Origin: Shewanella marina JCM 15074
GTDB lineage: Bacteria; Pseudomonadota; Gammaproteobacteria; Enterobacterales; Shewanellaceae
DNA: 64,000 bases
Assembly (NCBI RefSeq): GCF_000614975.1
Contig: NZ_BALM01000003.1
Location: forward strand, 186,001 to 250,000
Reading direction: 5' to 3'
Both the position numbers and the translations under genes were made by a program. Below the pieces are notes generated by a model that saw only the letters and a program-made list of their open reading frames with translations, was not told the DNA's origin and ran no database searches. This document shows positions 27,541 to 37,742 of this stretch, piece by piece. Each line of letters begins with the position of its first letter. Within the stretch, counting starts at the first letter, position 1.

Positions 27541-29537
27541 TTACATCCGGATGATACGATGATCAGTAATTGTTGGTTTGTGGCAAGTAAAACAGGTTTC
27601 GCTTTGGCTGTTCTCTTTTGCCGTCATAAAGTCTTTGGCGATAACCGCACCAAAACTTTCTAACTGCTCTGGTGTATGACCCATATACTCAGGCTTATGA
27701 CATGAAGTACAAGTAGCCGTAATCGGTGAAGTATATAAGTTAGCTTCAGTGGCTAATGGACCTTTGTCTTTAAAGGCATTGAGGTTGAAGTCAACATGAC
27801 ACTGGCTACAATCACCGCCCACTAAGCTATACGCCTTTTCCATATGGGTTTTGTGTAGTTTCATCTCAAGCGCACCTTTGTTTGCACCTGAAGCATAAGT
27901 ACCGTACGGGGTATGGCAGCTCACACAGCTATCTACACCGACTTCGAGTTTGTCATTAACGATTTGACCCATTGAGTCATTCATCACAAAACCTGGGTGA
28001 CCGTATTTATTATGTAGTACAAAGTCTTTACCGTGACATTCAACACAAGTATCAAAAGTGACTGAGTCAACGTGACGCTTGCTTACTGTTTCACCAGCGA
28101 ATGCAGCAAATACTTGACTACTGTTAAGGCTGACAAACTGTGGTTCTTCAGTGCAGTTAGCAAACGCAACATCTTGTCCAATTTGGTCATAACACATTGC
28201 AGTGCCAATCAGTGTAAAGGCGGTATCCGCATCGCCTTGTGCAAATGGTAATACTTTAGTGGTAAACACTAACTTATTGTCAGTCAGTGTCACGCCAGCT
28301 TGTATTTGGCCATTCATAATTAGATTTTTAGGCTCTTTACTCGGTACAACTTCTTTACCTGTATTGATATCAATAACAGGGTTATATCCCATCATAGGTA
28401 GTTAGGGCCCACGTTAGTGATGGTTTCTAGTTGGTGGATTTGTTTCAATAGCATTGCGATATCAGCAGGTTTGCCGTTAGCATCATTAATGCCTACGGTT
28501 AAGGTTGCTGTTTTATCTGTATTAGCGACTAATTTTGCATCAATGCTGTATTGAGCAAGTAGTTTGTCTTGGTCGTTTTGCTTCGCCATATGAACGTCAG
28601 TGGTCCATTGGCTATTATGGCAGGCAACACAGTTACTGTTGTCAGCTTGCTCAGAGTGGCCTTTGCCATTAACAAAGTCGATATTGGTATGGCAGCTGCT
28701 ACAGCTTTCCATGGTTGGAATACGGCTCCAGTTATTCCACTCTGGTGCTTCTTCAGATTCAACGTGGCAGCCCTGACAGTTTTGTAAACCACCTAAATTG
28801 ACATCTTTATGCAGATTGTGAGCAAGGGTCGTAAATTCAGCACTTGCACTGACATTGCCTTTGCTGTGACAAGTGGCACAATCTGCAACGTCAGTAAATG
28901 AACCTTTATGAGCGGTCTTACCTATATCACCATGGCAGCTATTACAGGTTTCAGTGGTGACAATACTGCGGCTGTATAGTGCATCGCCACCTGTGGTTGG
29001 GTCGAAATCGATATAACTATTAGTATTTGGCATCATTGCACCACTTGGTAGTGCAACAGGGTATGAGCGTAATAATACTCGATGAGATAACTGAGGGTTA
29101 AAGTCAATTTCTGAATCATTATTCAGGTTTTTAGCAAAAGTATAGCTATATTGACCATTTTTATGATCAACAAACGTGCCTACGCATTCACCACGTAGAT
29201 CACAAGTTTCGCCGCCGAAATATTGCCATTGTGAAGCATTACCGGCGCTAGTTGCGTTAGCAGGTAATAACTGGGCTGAAGCGAAGCGTATTTTTTGTAA
29301 GCCTACGACAGGAAGATCTTCTTCGTTAGCGACACTAAAGTTGACTGTTGCTATACCATTGTTGATTGCAACATTATCATAATTAATATTTAAAACTGTA
29401 GCAGTATCCGCTGGAATACCGCCGGGTTGACCAGGCTGACCTTCATTACCATCACCGCCACAACCAGTAAGTGCCATGGTCATGGCGCCTACCGATAGCA
29501 TCATTGCTAATTTTGTTTTATTTGCGTTCATCATCAT
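27541..29537 (-). CDS. mtrC: Outer-membrane decahaem lipoprotein cytochrome MtrC, frameshifted
   Basis: MtrC is the surface decahaem reductase that passes electrons to iron, manganese or electrodes. The N-terminal part has a lipobox (ALTGC, Cys26) and five haem sites (CNSCH, CATCH, CQGCH, CSSCH, CVACH). The C-terminal part has five more (CVECH, CVSCH, CSQCH, CTSCH, CFTCH). The frame breaks near 28397 at TNVGPN / MMGYNP, between the second and third domains; one missing base (CC for CCC) explains it. Repaired length is about 665 residues. AGGGGA touches the first ATG, so the third ATG (29531) is the likelier start. The domain III cysteine pair is CX12C here. mtrC is the first gene of mtrCAB. 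Confidence 0.92.
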
Positions 29538-29797
29538 TCCCCTGCCGTACAGAATATCGATTTCTAGCGGTTTTTACCGTCTTAATTATGATGCTTGTCG
29601 CACTATTGAAATCGATATTGATTGATACATATCTCCAACTAAAGAGTAACATTGAAAATGACTATTTCATTGATTGAAATTTACAATGTGTGAAGCGGAT
29701 CTTGCTATTTTTTAAGGAAATTGTAGATATGAGAGATGAGTTGTTTTTTGTTAAAAATATCTAAAAATTAAAAGTAGATATTGATAAAAAATAATAA
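29538..29797. promoter_or_regulatory. mtrC upstream region with a weak CRP-like site
   Basis: This gap between the omcA terminator and mtrC must hold the mtrCAB promoter. TGTGAAGCGGATCTTG at 29689-29704 matches seven of ten conserved CRP positions. It is a candidate only. Confidence 0.3.
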
Positions 29798-29820
29798 AAA
29801 GGGAGGCATGGCCTCCCTTG
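29795..29820 (-). terminator. Terminator after omcA
   Basis: Stem AAGGGAGGC / GCCTCCCTT with loop CAT, then TTTTTATTATTTTT on the minus strand. It separates omcA transcripts from mtrCAB. Confidence 0.85.
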
Positions 29821-29839
29821 ATTATGTTGACGTTACTAT

Positions 29840-32041
29840 TTACTTATGTAGCTGACGAATTTGCTCTGGTGAGTGGCACGTTGCACAAGATTCTGATGCA
29901 CGCTCTTTGGCATCCGTAGCATCAATACCATCTAAAATACCGCCGAATGAAGTGATATGAGCTTTACCTGCATCACTTAGGTATTTTTGGTGACAGCTTA
30001 AGCAAGCACCAGCATCTGAAGATACCCAGATATCGCTACCGTCAGCATCACCGTAGCGCCATGCACGGTCAGGAGAACGACCTAGCTCGATACCATTGTC
30101 GGTGTGACAAGTCGAACAATCTGTCTTCACTACAGTGCTTGAACCCACACCCGCATATTTCAAGTAGTGACCTTCTGCATGGTGAGCTTTATAAGCGAAG
30201 CTCGTTGGTGCATTGCCACCCCATTTATTAAGTCCTTTGTCTGGCGTGTGGCACGCTTGACAGTTGATACCGTTGTCGTAGTGAACAATCTCTTGATTGT
30301 GACAACCCATACATTTGCTGTTGTCGATAATATCACGGCGTGCTGTAGCAGGCTTACTGGTGTCAGTATTATTCCAAGTAAAGCCTAATGGTGCATCTTG
30401 GATATAAGCAGCATCAGTCAGAAGTTTAGTTGGATCGGTTTCATCATATTGACAAGCTGTTGGCTCAACGACTGGGCGACCATAACCTCCAGATTTAAAG
30501 CAAGTGGCAACGCCTGCAAATAACTCAACACTCTTACCATCTAAGCTCGCTGGAAGTACAAGTTTGCTATTGGTGCTATCAATGCTAAATGTCTTTGTAG
30601 TTGCATCATAAGTAGATACGTCAGGGTTTAATAGCGCAAAACCGCGAGCACTATATTTAGTACTGTCAGTATACGCTGGGTAATCCTTATCTGTATCCCA
30701 AGAGAAGTAGATGCTTGATTGAGTATATTTGCTTGGGTTAGCAATAAATTCTTTTGCAACCGCTTCGCCTTTTTCATTTAGGATCTGTACATCAAAGGTT
30801 AATACCCCATTAGTGACGTTGATCTTAGAGAAGTTAGCACTGTAGTCTTGGCTTGCCTTGTAACGCTTAGTCGCATCACCATGACCTTCTGCACCGCTAC
30901 GTGCGTAGCCTTCTTCAATATGACACGAAATACAATTTTCATTGTCAGGTTTATGATAGGCTTTTGGCACTGTTGTATGACAAGCGATACAAGCGTTGTT
31001 GTTCATATCTGCTAAGAATAAATCTGCATCTTTTGGTGCATCTTCACCTTGTACGTGACAAGCTGCGCAATCTGCTGCTGGTTGTTGTGGGTACATGACT
31101 TTACCGTAGTCGTGAACCGAACCTTTATAACCAATGATTTTGTATGGTGCAGGCACTTTAGTATCAGTGCTAGCATCATAAGTCATTCGACTATCGCCCT
31201 TATGAATCGCATGCACTAAATAAGTAAAGTCAATGCTGTTACCGCTTTCTGGATCGGCTGAATCAGTGGTGTGGCATGAAATACAGTTAGCTAAATCAGT
31301 GCGACGACCACCATGGAATTCAAGACTTTCTGGCTGGTGACAGGTATAGCAAGTTTCCATTGCCACCATATCACGACTGGTAATACCTTCAGTTAAACCT
31401 GTTGAAGGCTGCCAGTTGTAAGCGGCATTAGCTACCGTTTGTGGTAGTTCTAATTCTAGGGTAGCACGCTGGGTAAAATCAGCATGGTAAGCAACCGCGA
31501 CAGGCGTCGTAACATTGGCAATGTTCTGTTGGAAAGTATAAGTGTAGCTACCGTCATTATGATCGACTAAACAGGTCACGCAATTGCTGACTTTTTCTAC
31601 GTCAGCTTGAGTGGTATCACGTGGTGTTAAACCTGTTTGGTCATCAGGCATAGCGCCTGGAGTCTTAGCCACATTGATATAAGCTTGCCATTGATAACCA
31701 CGATCGTACTCAGTCGGCACGCCATCTTTGTCATCCATGGTTTCTGTCATTTGTGTTAGCTGGGCAATACCAAAGCGCAAATCATGGTTTGCGTTTAAGC
31801 CTAATACGGCTACGCCGTTGGCGTTTTCTAATCTAAAGTCAACAGTCACTTGACCATCGTTAACTTTTGCTGAGGTAAAAATAGCATTAACTTGTGGGCT
31901 GCTATTAATATCAACACCAATGACGCCATCTTTACCATTTTCACCATCATCGCCACCACAACCTGTGATCACGAAACTCATTAAACCTGCAGCCAAAAAA
32001 GTTTTGGTTACAGCATTTAGCTTCATCATTTTACTCATCAC
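29840..32041 (-). CDS. omcA: Outer-membrane decahaem lipoprotein cytochrome OmcA
   Basis: A 733-residue surface cytochrome, an extracellular metal and flavin reductase that works with MtrC. A signal and lipobox (FVITGC, Cys28) precede a Gly/Asp-rich linker. Ten haem motifs fall in two groups of five, CYTCH, CISCH, CAACH, CIACH and CISCH, then CMGCH, CQACH, CSTCH, CLSCH and CATCH. The cysteine pair between them (TCF...ACQ) has 15 intervening residues, the OmcA/UndA spacing as I remember it. An extra CVTC pair lies in domain I (about residue 150). GTG at 32041 and ATG at 32038 are both possible starts; GGGGTGAG lies just upstream. It has its own terminator and is probably monocistronic. Confidence 0.94.
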   Translation of the reverse strand: MMSKMMKLNAVTKTFLAAGLMSFVITGCGGDDGENGKDGVIGVDINSSPQVNAIFTSAKVNDGQVTVDFRLENANGVAVLGLNANHDLRFGIAQLTQMTETMDDKDGVPTEYDRGYQWQAYINVAKTPGAMPDDQTGLTPRDTTQADVEKVSNCVTCLVDHNDGSYTYTFQQNIANVTTPVAVAYHADFTQRATLELELPQTVANAAYNWQPSTGLTEGITSRDMVAMETCYTCHQPESLEFHGGRRTDLANCISCHTTDSADPESGNSIDFTYLVHAIHKGDSRMTYDASTDTKVPAPYKIIGYKGSVHDYGKVMYPQQPAADCAACHVQGEDAPKDADLFLADMNNNACIACHTTVPKAYHKPDNENCISCHIEEGYARSGAEGHGDATKRYKASQDYSANFSKINVTNGVLTFDVQILNEKGEAVAKEFIANPSKYTQSSIYFSWDTDKDYPAYTDSTKYSARGFALLNPDVSTYDATTKTFSIDSTNSKLVLPASLDGKSVELFAGVATCFKSGGYGRPVVEPTACQYDETDPTKLLTDAAYIQDAPLGFTWNNTDTSKPATARRDIIDNSKCMGCHNQEIVHYDNGINCQACHTPDKGLNKWGGNAPTSFAYKAHHAEGHYLKYAGVGSSTVVKTDCSTCHTDNGIELGRSPDRAWRYGDADGSDIWVSSDAGACLSCHQKYLSDAGKAHITSFGGILDGIDATDAKERASESCATCHSPEQIRQLHK

Positions 32042-32174
32042 TCACCCCGCATTATTGTAAATTGACTCACAGCGGGTATATGCAATAAAAATGATATAAC
32101 CTTGTGAATTAATTATATTTATGCTGCAAGGTTAGCGAATTTTGTTATACCAGTCAGGCAATGAGTTTGGAATA

Positions 32175-32190
32175 TGTGAACGAGATCTGA
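32175..32190. promoter_or_regulatory. Second, weaker CRP-like site in the omcA-feoA region
   Basis: TGTGAACGAGATCTGA has a perfect left half TGTGA and a poor right half (TCTGA for TCACA). Confidence 0.3.
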
Positions 32191-32225
32191 CTAAATATTA
32201 AAAAATAGAAGATAAAATATTAAAT

Positions 32226-32241
32226 TGTGAAACTGTGCACA
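32226..32241. promoter_or_regulatory. CRP-binding site between omcA and feoA
   Basis: TGTGAAACTGTGCACA matches the consensus TGTGA-N6-TCACA at nine of ten positions. It is 185 bases before omcA and 245 before feoA. CRP is a known activator of anaerobic metal reduction genes in Shewanella, which supports the call. Confidence 0.7.
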
Positions 32242-32368
32242 TTGTTATTTGTTTGTAAGTAAATGGTTGAACAAAATTTAATGCTAAATGTTTTTTCAAA
32301 TTTGAACGATTTATTTTTCAAAATGCATTTCCTTCGAAGAATTTATGTTTATAATCGCCGAACACAAT

Positions 32369-32383
32369 TGAAAATTATTATCG
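32369..32383. promoter_or_regulatory. Fur box upstream of feoAB
   Basis: TGAAAATTATTATCG matches the 7-1-7 Fur consensus TGATAATnATTATCA with two mismatches, about 100 bases before feoA. Confidence 0.6.
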
Positions 32384-32485
32384 TTTAGGTTTGAAAATCA
32401 TGATCTAGGTAAAATTATCTTTAATCTAGGTGCGATATAATTTAAGCAAGTTTTGAATTTATACCTGTATACAAGGTGAGTTGTA

Positions 32486-32725
32486 ATGAAGTTAAGCGAA
32501 TTAAGTCCAGGCGATAACGCTGTTATTTCCGCGGTGGGGCACATAGAGTTACCACAAACAGTTAAGCGCAAATTACTCTCGATGGGGATTACGCCAAATA
32601 CCCGATTTACTATGGTACGTAAGGCGCCAATGGGCTCTGGATTACAATTAGAACTTCGTGGCAGTAAACTTTGTATGCGTAAAGATTTAGCAGAAATCAT
32701 TAAGGTGGAAAAGACGAATGACTAA
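32486..32725 (+). CDS. feoA: Ferrous iron transport protein FeoA
   Basis: A 79-residue SH3-like cytoplasmic protein that supports the FeoB iron channel. Typical features are MKLSELSPGD at the start, LLSMGITPNTRFTMVRKAPMG in the middle and GSKLCMRKDLAEIIKV at the end. The last codons overlap feoB by eight bases, so translation is coupled. It is divergent from omcA and lies downstream of the CRP-like and Fur-like sites. Confidence 0.95.
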   Translation: MKLSELSPGDNAVISAVGHIELPQTVKRKLLSMGITPNTRFTMVRKAPMGSGLQLELRGSKLCMRKDLAEIIKVEKTND

Positions 32726-35015
32726 GCAGTTTCATTGCGTCACGATTGGTAACCCTAATGCGGGTAAATCAACATTATTCAATGCATTAACGGGTTCTAA
32801 CCAACAGGTTGGTAACTGGTCAGGTGTAACCGTAGAGAAGAAAACCGGTCATTTTACTTTGCAAGGAGCCGATGTTTTCTTAACCGACTTACCTGGTATT
32901 TATGACATCTTACCTGCAGGTAGTGGTTGTGATTGTTCTCTAGATGAGCAAATTGCGCAGCAGTATATTGCTGAACAACACATCGATGGCATTATCAATT
33001 TAGTTGATGCGACCAATATCGAACGTCACCTTTATTTAACAGTTCAATTACGTGAATTGGGTATCCCGATGGTGGTGGTACTTAATAAAATCGACATCGC
33101 CAATAAGCATGGCATCAAAGTCGATATCGCGGCGATGAGCAAAAAACTCGGCTGCCCCGTGATTGCTGTTTGTTCTCGTACACCAGCCGATGTGGTTAAA
33201 GTTCAAGCTCAATTTGTTGAGTTGCTTGCTGGTAACGTTTCAGAAGCTCAGTTAGAGCTTGGTTACGATGCTCAAGTTGAAGCAGCCGTTAAGAGTATTC
33301 TAAGTAAAGATGAAACGGTGAGCCGTGGCCGTGCATTGGCTATGCTAGCCAATGGTTTAGGTTGTGGTAAGTGCAATCATGGTCAATTAGTTGAAGACGT
33401 TGAACAATGTTCTTCTGCTTTATCTGCTCAAGGTAAAGATATTGAATTGATGGTTGCCACAACGCGTTTTGATTTTGTCGAAGACGTTTATCAAGCTTCT
33501 GTCTCTGCTGGTGAGTATTTAAGCTTTACTGACAGATTAGATAAATTTGTATTGCATCCAGTACTGGGTATTCCAGTATTTTTAGCGGTGATGTATTTAC
33601 TGTTTATGTTCAGTATTAATGTCGGCAGCTCATTTATTGACTTCTTTGACATTAGTGCGGGTGCGTTATTTGTTGATCATTTTGGTGCTTGGTTAACCTC
33701 AGTGGGTTCACCACAATGGTTAGTCACTATCTTAGCTGGCGGTATTGGTCAAGGTATCCAAACCGTAGCGACCTTTATTCCAGTGATTGCAGCCTTGTTC
33801 CTCGGTTTATCTGTGCTTGAAGGTTCAGGTTACATGGCACGTGCAGCATTTGTTGTTGATGGCTTAATGCGCCGTATCGGTTTACCAGGTAAAGCGTTTG
33901 TGCCTATGATTGTGGGTTTTGGCTGTTCAGTACCTGCAATTATGGCAACTCGTACACTAGGCAGCCAACGTGAGCGTATCGTGACCGGTATGATGGCACC
34001 GTTTATGTCATGTGGCGCACGTTTACCTGTATATGCATTGTTTGCTGCAGCATTCTTCCCGCATTCAGGTCAAAATTTAGTGTTCTTATTGTATCTACTT
34101 GGTATTGTGGCTGCGATTGGTACAGGCTTTATGCTACGTAAAACGCTATTACCGGGTACTAGCAGTGCGGTAGTGATGGAATTGCCAAGTTATGAATTAC
34201 CTAAATTTAAAGCAGTTGTGGTACGTACCAGTAAACGTACTAAGAGTTTTATTAAAGGTGCAGGTAAGACTATTGTTATCGTCGTGACGTTACTAAACTT
34301 TGTTAATGCGATTGGTCCTGATGGTTCATTTGGTCATGAAGATAGCAAAGAGTCTGTATTAAGTATCGTTAGTCAGAAAGTCACCCCATTCTTTAGCCCT
34401 ATGGGTGTAGAGCAGCATAACTGGCCTGCAACAGTCGGTATTGTGACGGGTATTTTTGCTAAAGAAGCAGTAGTTGGTACCTTAAACAGCTTATACAGCG
34501 CATCTCAAGGTGCTGATGAGGATGGTTTAGCGCCATTATCAGAAAGCTTTACTGAAGCATTGAAAACGATTCCTGCTAACCTATTTGGTATCTCATTTGA
34601 AGATCCTTTAGCATTGAATGTCGGTGATGTATCTAATCAAAAAGTGGCCGCTGAAGAGCAGGGCGTAGATACGTCGACTTTCTCAGCATTACAATCAGGC
34701 TTCACTAGCCAAGCGGCAGCATTTAGTTATTTACTATTTGTATTGTTATACACACCATGTGTGGCAGCGATGGGGGCATTAGTGCATGAGTTTGGTTCGC
34801 GTTGGGCAATGTTTGCTGCAACTTGGACATTTGCACTTGCATACGGCAGTTCAACAATCGTTTATCAAACAGCGACATTTGAACAGCATCCATTACAATC
34901 TGGACTTTGGATTGGCGGCTTTGTAATTGCGCTAGTTGTGTTTTATCAGTGGTTAAAACAGAAAGGTAAACGCACTCAGCAAATCATCCCAGGCATTCGC
35001 GTTGTTAGCCAGTAA
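32718..35015 (+). CDS. feoB: Ferrous iron transporter FeoB
   Basis: A 765-residue ferrous iron permease. Its N-terminal GTPase domain shows G1 (GNPNAGKST, residues 11-19), G3 (DLPG) and G4 (NKID). The C-terminal membrane part carries two Gate motifs, one at ARAAFVVDGLMRRIGLPGKAF and FVPMIVGFGCSVPA, with Cys in GCSVPA. A further membrane part runs to about residue 750. It starts inside feoA and is followed by a terminator. No feoC is visible. It imports Fe(II), the product of the neighbouring Mtr metal reductase. Confidence 0.95.
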   Translation: MTKQFHCVTIGNPNAGKSTLFNALTGSNQQVGNWSGVTVEKKTGHFTLQGADVFLTDLPGIYDILPAGSGCDCSLDEQIAQQYIAEQHIDGIINLVDATNIERHLYLTVQLRELGIPMVVVLNKIDIANKHGIKVDIAAMSKKLGCPVIAVCSRTPADVVKVQAQFVELLAGNVSEAQLELGYDAQVEAAVKSILSKDETVSRGRALAMLANGLGCGKCNHGQLVEDVEQCSSALSAQGKDIELMVATTRFDFVEDVYQASVSAGEYLSFTDRLDKFVLHPVLGIPVFLAVMYLLFMFSINVGSSFIDFFDISAGALFVDHFGAWLTSVGSPQWLVTILAGGIGQGIQTVATFIPVIAALFLGLSVLEGSGYMARAAFVVDGLMRRIGLPGKAFVPMIVGFGCSVPAIMATRTLGSQRERIVTGMMAPFMSCGARLPVYALFAAAFFPHSGQNLVFLLYLLGIVAAIGTGFMLRKTLLPGTSSAVVMELPSYELPKFKAVVVRTSKRTKSFIKGAGKTIVIVVTLLNFVNAIGPDGSFGHEDSKESVLSIVSQKVTPFFSPMGVEQHNWPATVGIVTGIFAKEAVVGTLNSLYSASQGADEDGLAPLSESFTEALKTIPANLFGISFEDPLALNVGDVSNQKVAAEEQGVDTSTFSALQSGFTSQAAAFSYLLFVLLYTPCVAAMGALVHEFGSRWAMFAATWTFALAYGSSTIVYQTATFEQHPLQSGLWIGGFVIALVVFYQWLKQKGKRTQQIIPGIRVVSQ

Positions 35016-35041
35016 AAGTTAAAAATAGTAAGTTTGTTCGT

Positions 35042-35072
35042 AAAAGCAGCACTCAGGTGCTGCTTTTTTGTC
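35042..35072 (+). terminator. Terminator after feoB
   Basis: Stem AAAAGCAGCA / TGCTGCTTTT with loop CTCAGG, followed by TTTG. Confidence 0.85.
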
Positions 35073-35191
35073 TATTTACGGTTACAGAGCTATGTAGCCG
35101 TGAGTTTTTAACGTTTGGGCATTGTAACTGATGACGATCTGTAGGATTATTCGTGTTTAGTTAAATTGCCATGTTCGCAAAGAGGAATTCC

Positions 35192-36862
35192 ATGAGCCAT
35201 GTGGACACAGAAGTACGTCCTAGTAACTTCATTCGTAATATCATCGATGAAGACCTTGCTAGCGGTAAGTATACCAGCGTACATACACGTTTCCCGCCAG
35301 AGCCTAACGGCTACTTGCATATCGGTCACGCTAAGTCGATCTGTTTAAACTTTGGTATCGCTAAAGATTACCAAGGTCAGTGTAACTTACGTTTTGATGA
35401 TACCAATCCTGAAAAAGAAGATATCGATTACGTAAACTCGATCAAACAGGATGTGCAGTGGTTAGGTTTCCAATGGAATGGCGATATCTGTTATTCATCT
35501 AACTATTTTGATCAGTTACACGGATACGCAATTGAGCTAATTAATAAAGGCTTAGCTTACGTTTGTTTCTTAAACGCGGAACAAACTCGTGAGTACCGTG
35601 GTACGTTGAAAGAGCCGGGTAAAAATAGTCCATATCGTGATACTTCTGTTGAAGAAAACTTAGCATTATTTGAAAAAATGCGCGCGGGTGGCTTTAAAGA
35701 AGGTGAGTGTGCACTACGTGCCAAGATTGATATGGCATCACCGTTCATGTGTATGCGTGATCCTGTGATTTACCGTATTCGTTTTGCTCATCATCACCAA
35801 ACCGGTGACAAGTGGTGCATTTACCCAATGTATGACTTTACTCACTGTATCTCTGATGCGTTAGAAAATATCACCCATTCAGTATGTACTTTAGAGTTCC
35901 AAGACAACCGTCGTTTATACGACTGGGTATTGGATCATTTAGATGATTTCCAAAAGCCGACTCGTCCACATCAGTATGAATTCTCTCGCTTAAACCTTGA
36001 GTACACGCTGATGTCTAAGCGTAAACTTAATGACTTAGTGGCGCGTCAGTTAGTGAATGGTTGGGATGACCCTCGTATGCCTACTATTGCGGGCTTACGT
36101 CGTCGTGGTTATACACCAGCAGCAATCCGTGAATTCTGTTTACGTATTGGTGTGACTAAGCAAGAAAACATGATCGAAGTAGGCATGTTAGAAGCTTGTA
36201 TTCGTGAAGACCTAAATGATAACGCACCACGCGCAATGGCAGTAATTAAGCCTCTTAAAGTGGTTATTGAAAACTTTGCTGAAGGTGAGCTAGAAACGGT
36301 TTATGCCCCAGTACATCCTAACAAGGAAGAGCTCGGTAAGCGTGAATTAGCCTTTGGTCGTGAAATCTTTATCGATGCTGAAGATTTTAAAGAAGAAGCT
36401 AATAAGCAATTCAAGCGTTTAGTGCTAGGTAAAGAAGTACGTTTACGTAATTCATATGTTATTCGCGCTGAGCGTTGCGATAAAGATGAAGAAGGTAACA
36501 TCACGACTGTTTACTGTACTTATGATCCTGAAACATTGGGTAAGAACCCAGCTGATGGTCGTAAAGTAAAAGGTGTGATTCATTGGGTTGAAGCGACTAC
36601 CGCAAAACCTGCTGAGTTCCGTCTATATCAGCGTCTATTTACTGATGCGAACCCTGCTAGTGCAGAAACTGTGGATGAAGTATTAAATCCAGAGTCATTA
36701 GAGATTAAATTTGGTGTAGTTGAAGCGGGTCTTGTGAATGCACCTGCTGAGCAAGCTTACCAGTTTGAGCGTGAAGGTTACTTCTGTGCTGATAATAAAG
36801 ATTCAAGCGCAGAGCAGTTAGTATTTAACTTAACCGTACCATTACGCGATACTTTTGCTTAA
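35192..36862 (+). CDS. glnS: Glutaminyl-tRNA synthetase
   Basis: A 556-residue class Ib aminoacyl-tRNA synthetase that charges tRNA-Gln. HIGH is at residues 43-46 ([13 protein letters not shown]). The second signature is the GlnRS form LMSKRKL, near residue 265. The C-terminal beta-barrel anticodon domain follows. The start at 35192 is chosen because AGAGGAATTCC precedes it; an earlier in-frame ATG at 35171 would include that ribosome-binding site. It is an independent unit with its own terminator. Confidence 0.96.
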   Translation: MSHVDTEVRPSNFIRNIIDEDLASGKYTSVHTRFPPEPNGYLHIGHAKSICLNFGIAKDYQGQCNLRFDDTNPEKEDIDYVNSIKQDVQWLGFQWNGDICYSSNYFDQLHGYAIELINKGLAYVCFLNAEQTREYRGTLKEPGKNSPYRDTSVEENLALFEKMRAGGFKEGECALRAKIDMASPFMCMRDPVIYRIRFAHHHQTGDKWCIYPMYDFTHCISDALENITHSVCTLEFQDNRRLYDWVLDHLDDFQKPTRPHQYEFSRLNLEYTLMSKRKLNDLVARQLVNGWDDPRMPTIAGLRRRGYTPAAIREFCLRIGVTKQENMIEVGMLEACIREDLNDNAPRAMAVIKPLKVVIENFAEGELETVYAPVHPNKEELGKRELAFGREIFIDAEDFKEEANKQFKRLVLGKEVRLRNSYVIRAERCDKDEEGNITTVYCTYDPETLGKNPADGRKVKGVIHWVEATTAKPAEFRLYQRLFTDANPASAETVDEVLNPESLEIKFGVVEAGLVNAPAEQAYQFEREGYFCADNKDSSAEQLVFNLTVPLRDTFA

Positions 36863-36880
36863 TGTGAGTTGTTAGGTAAT

Positions 36881-36911
36881 AAAAAAGAAGGCATAAGCCT
36901 TCTTTTTTTAT
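36881..36911 (+). terminator. Bidirectional terminator between glnS and yip1
   Basis: Stem AAGAAGGC / GCCTTCTT with loop ATAA. It is flanked by an A-run and a T-run, so it can serve both convergent genes. Confidence 0.85.
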
Positions 36912-36924
36912 ATCTATTTAGTGA

Positions 36925-37520
36925 CTATTGGTAGGCTGGGCCAAAGCCGATACTCCATAAAATAATGCTACTGGTCATCAGTGCCACTAATAAAACCAGT
37001 CCAGCGGTAACCACTGAACTGGCATAGATAAAACCTTTTTCTTCAGGGATATTCATTAAGATTGGCACCCCTGTATAGAGTAAGTATACCGAGTAACTTA
37101 AACCTATTAAGCCAATCACCATAATAAACCAGAGTACCGGGATAAGTACCGCAACGCCGACCATAAATAGAGGTGTAGCAGTATAAGCCGCTAATTCTAA
37201 TGCCTGTGTATAGCTGGGTTTAGCATCAAATGTTTTTGACATCCAATAAACTAAATAAGCTAGCACAAATACCCCAGCAATTAAGCCAACATACATACCT
37301 ACAGACATAAACATCGCGCTTTGTGGGGTGAGAAATTTAGCTCGCCGAAACCTGGGTTCCAGCCAATATGCGCAGCGGCAATATAACTGCATATCGCAGG
37401 GATTAATGCCATGACCATAATATGACTTAGGCTTTTTGAAATTGACTCATGGCCCTCTTCAATGGCATGCCATTCTTGTTTTGGTCGAGTATATAAGCCC
37501 ATAAGATGGTTCAATATCAT
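36925..37520 (-). CDS. Yip1-family membrane protein, frameshifted
   Basis: An inner-membrane protein with about five hydrophobic helices of the bacterial Yip1 (YIP1/DUF) family, role unknown. The N-terminus reads MILNHLMGLYTRPKQEW, with an HIGWNPGFGEL stretch near residue 55. The frame then breaks near 37336. Restoring one A (AAAA for AAA) gives GELKFLTPQSAMFMSVG and joins both parts into 198 residues. The C-terminal part ends SIILWSIGFGPAYQ. As given, the protein would stop after about 70 residues. Confidence 0.75.
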
Positions 37521-37742
37521 AGATTTTTCCTTGTTTAGCTAGTTTTGCGCTCGCCAAACTGCAGACGAACAAGGTATTTTTCTGGGTATTAATCTTGCTT
37601 GCACTTACATTTTTTAAGTTACTACTAGATTATTTATTAGTCAAAAAGTCTTAAGAGTCAAATTTTAGCGTAAAAATCCAACTTGATTACTAGGTTTAAC
37701 TCAATGTTACAATGATAAAAAATGGTGTAGGCGGAAAGGAAT

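Noticed and set aside
25810..28400. ATGA overlaps in mtrB and mtrC as true translational coupling or programmed frameshifting
   Set aside because: No slippery heptamer is seen, the second halves lack signals, and a single missing base explains both. The starts are simply the next ATG in the other frame.
29640..29700. FNR/EtrA-like boxes (TTGAT-N4-ATTTA) upstream of mtrC
   Set aside because: Only three of five right-half bases match, within AT-rich sequence.
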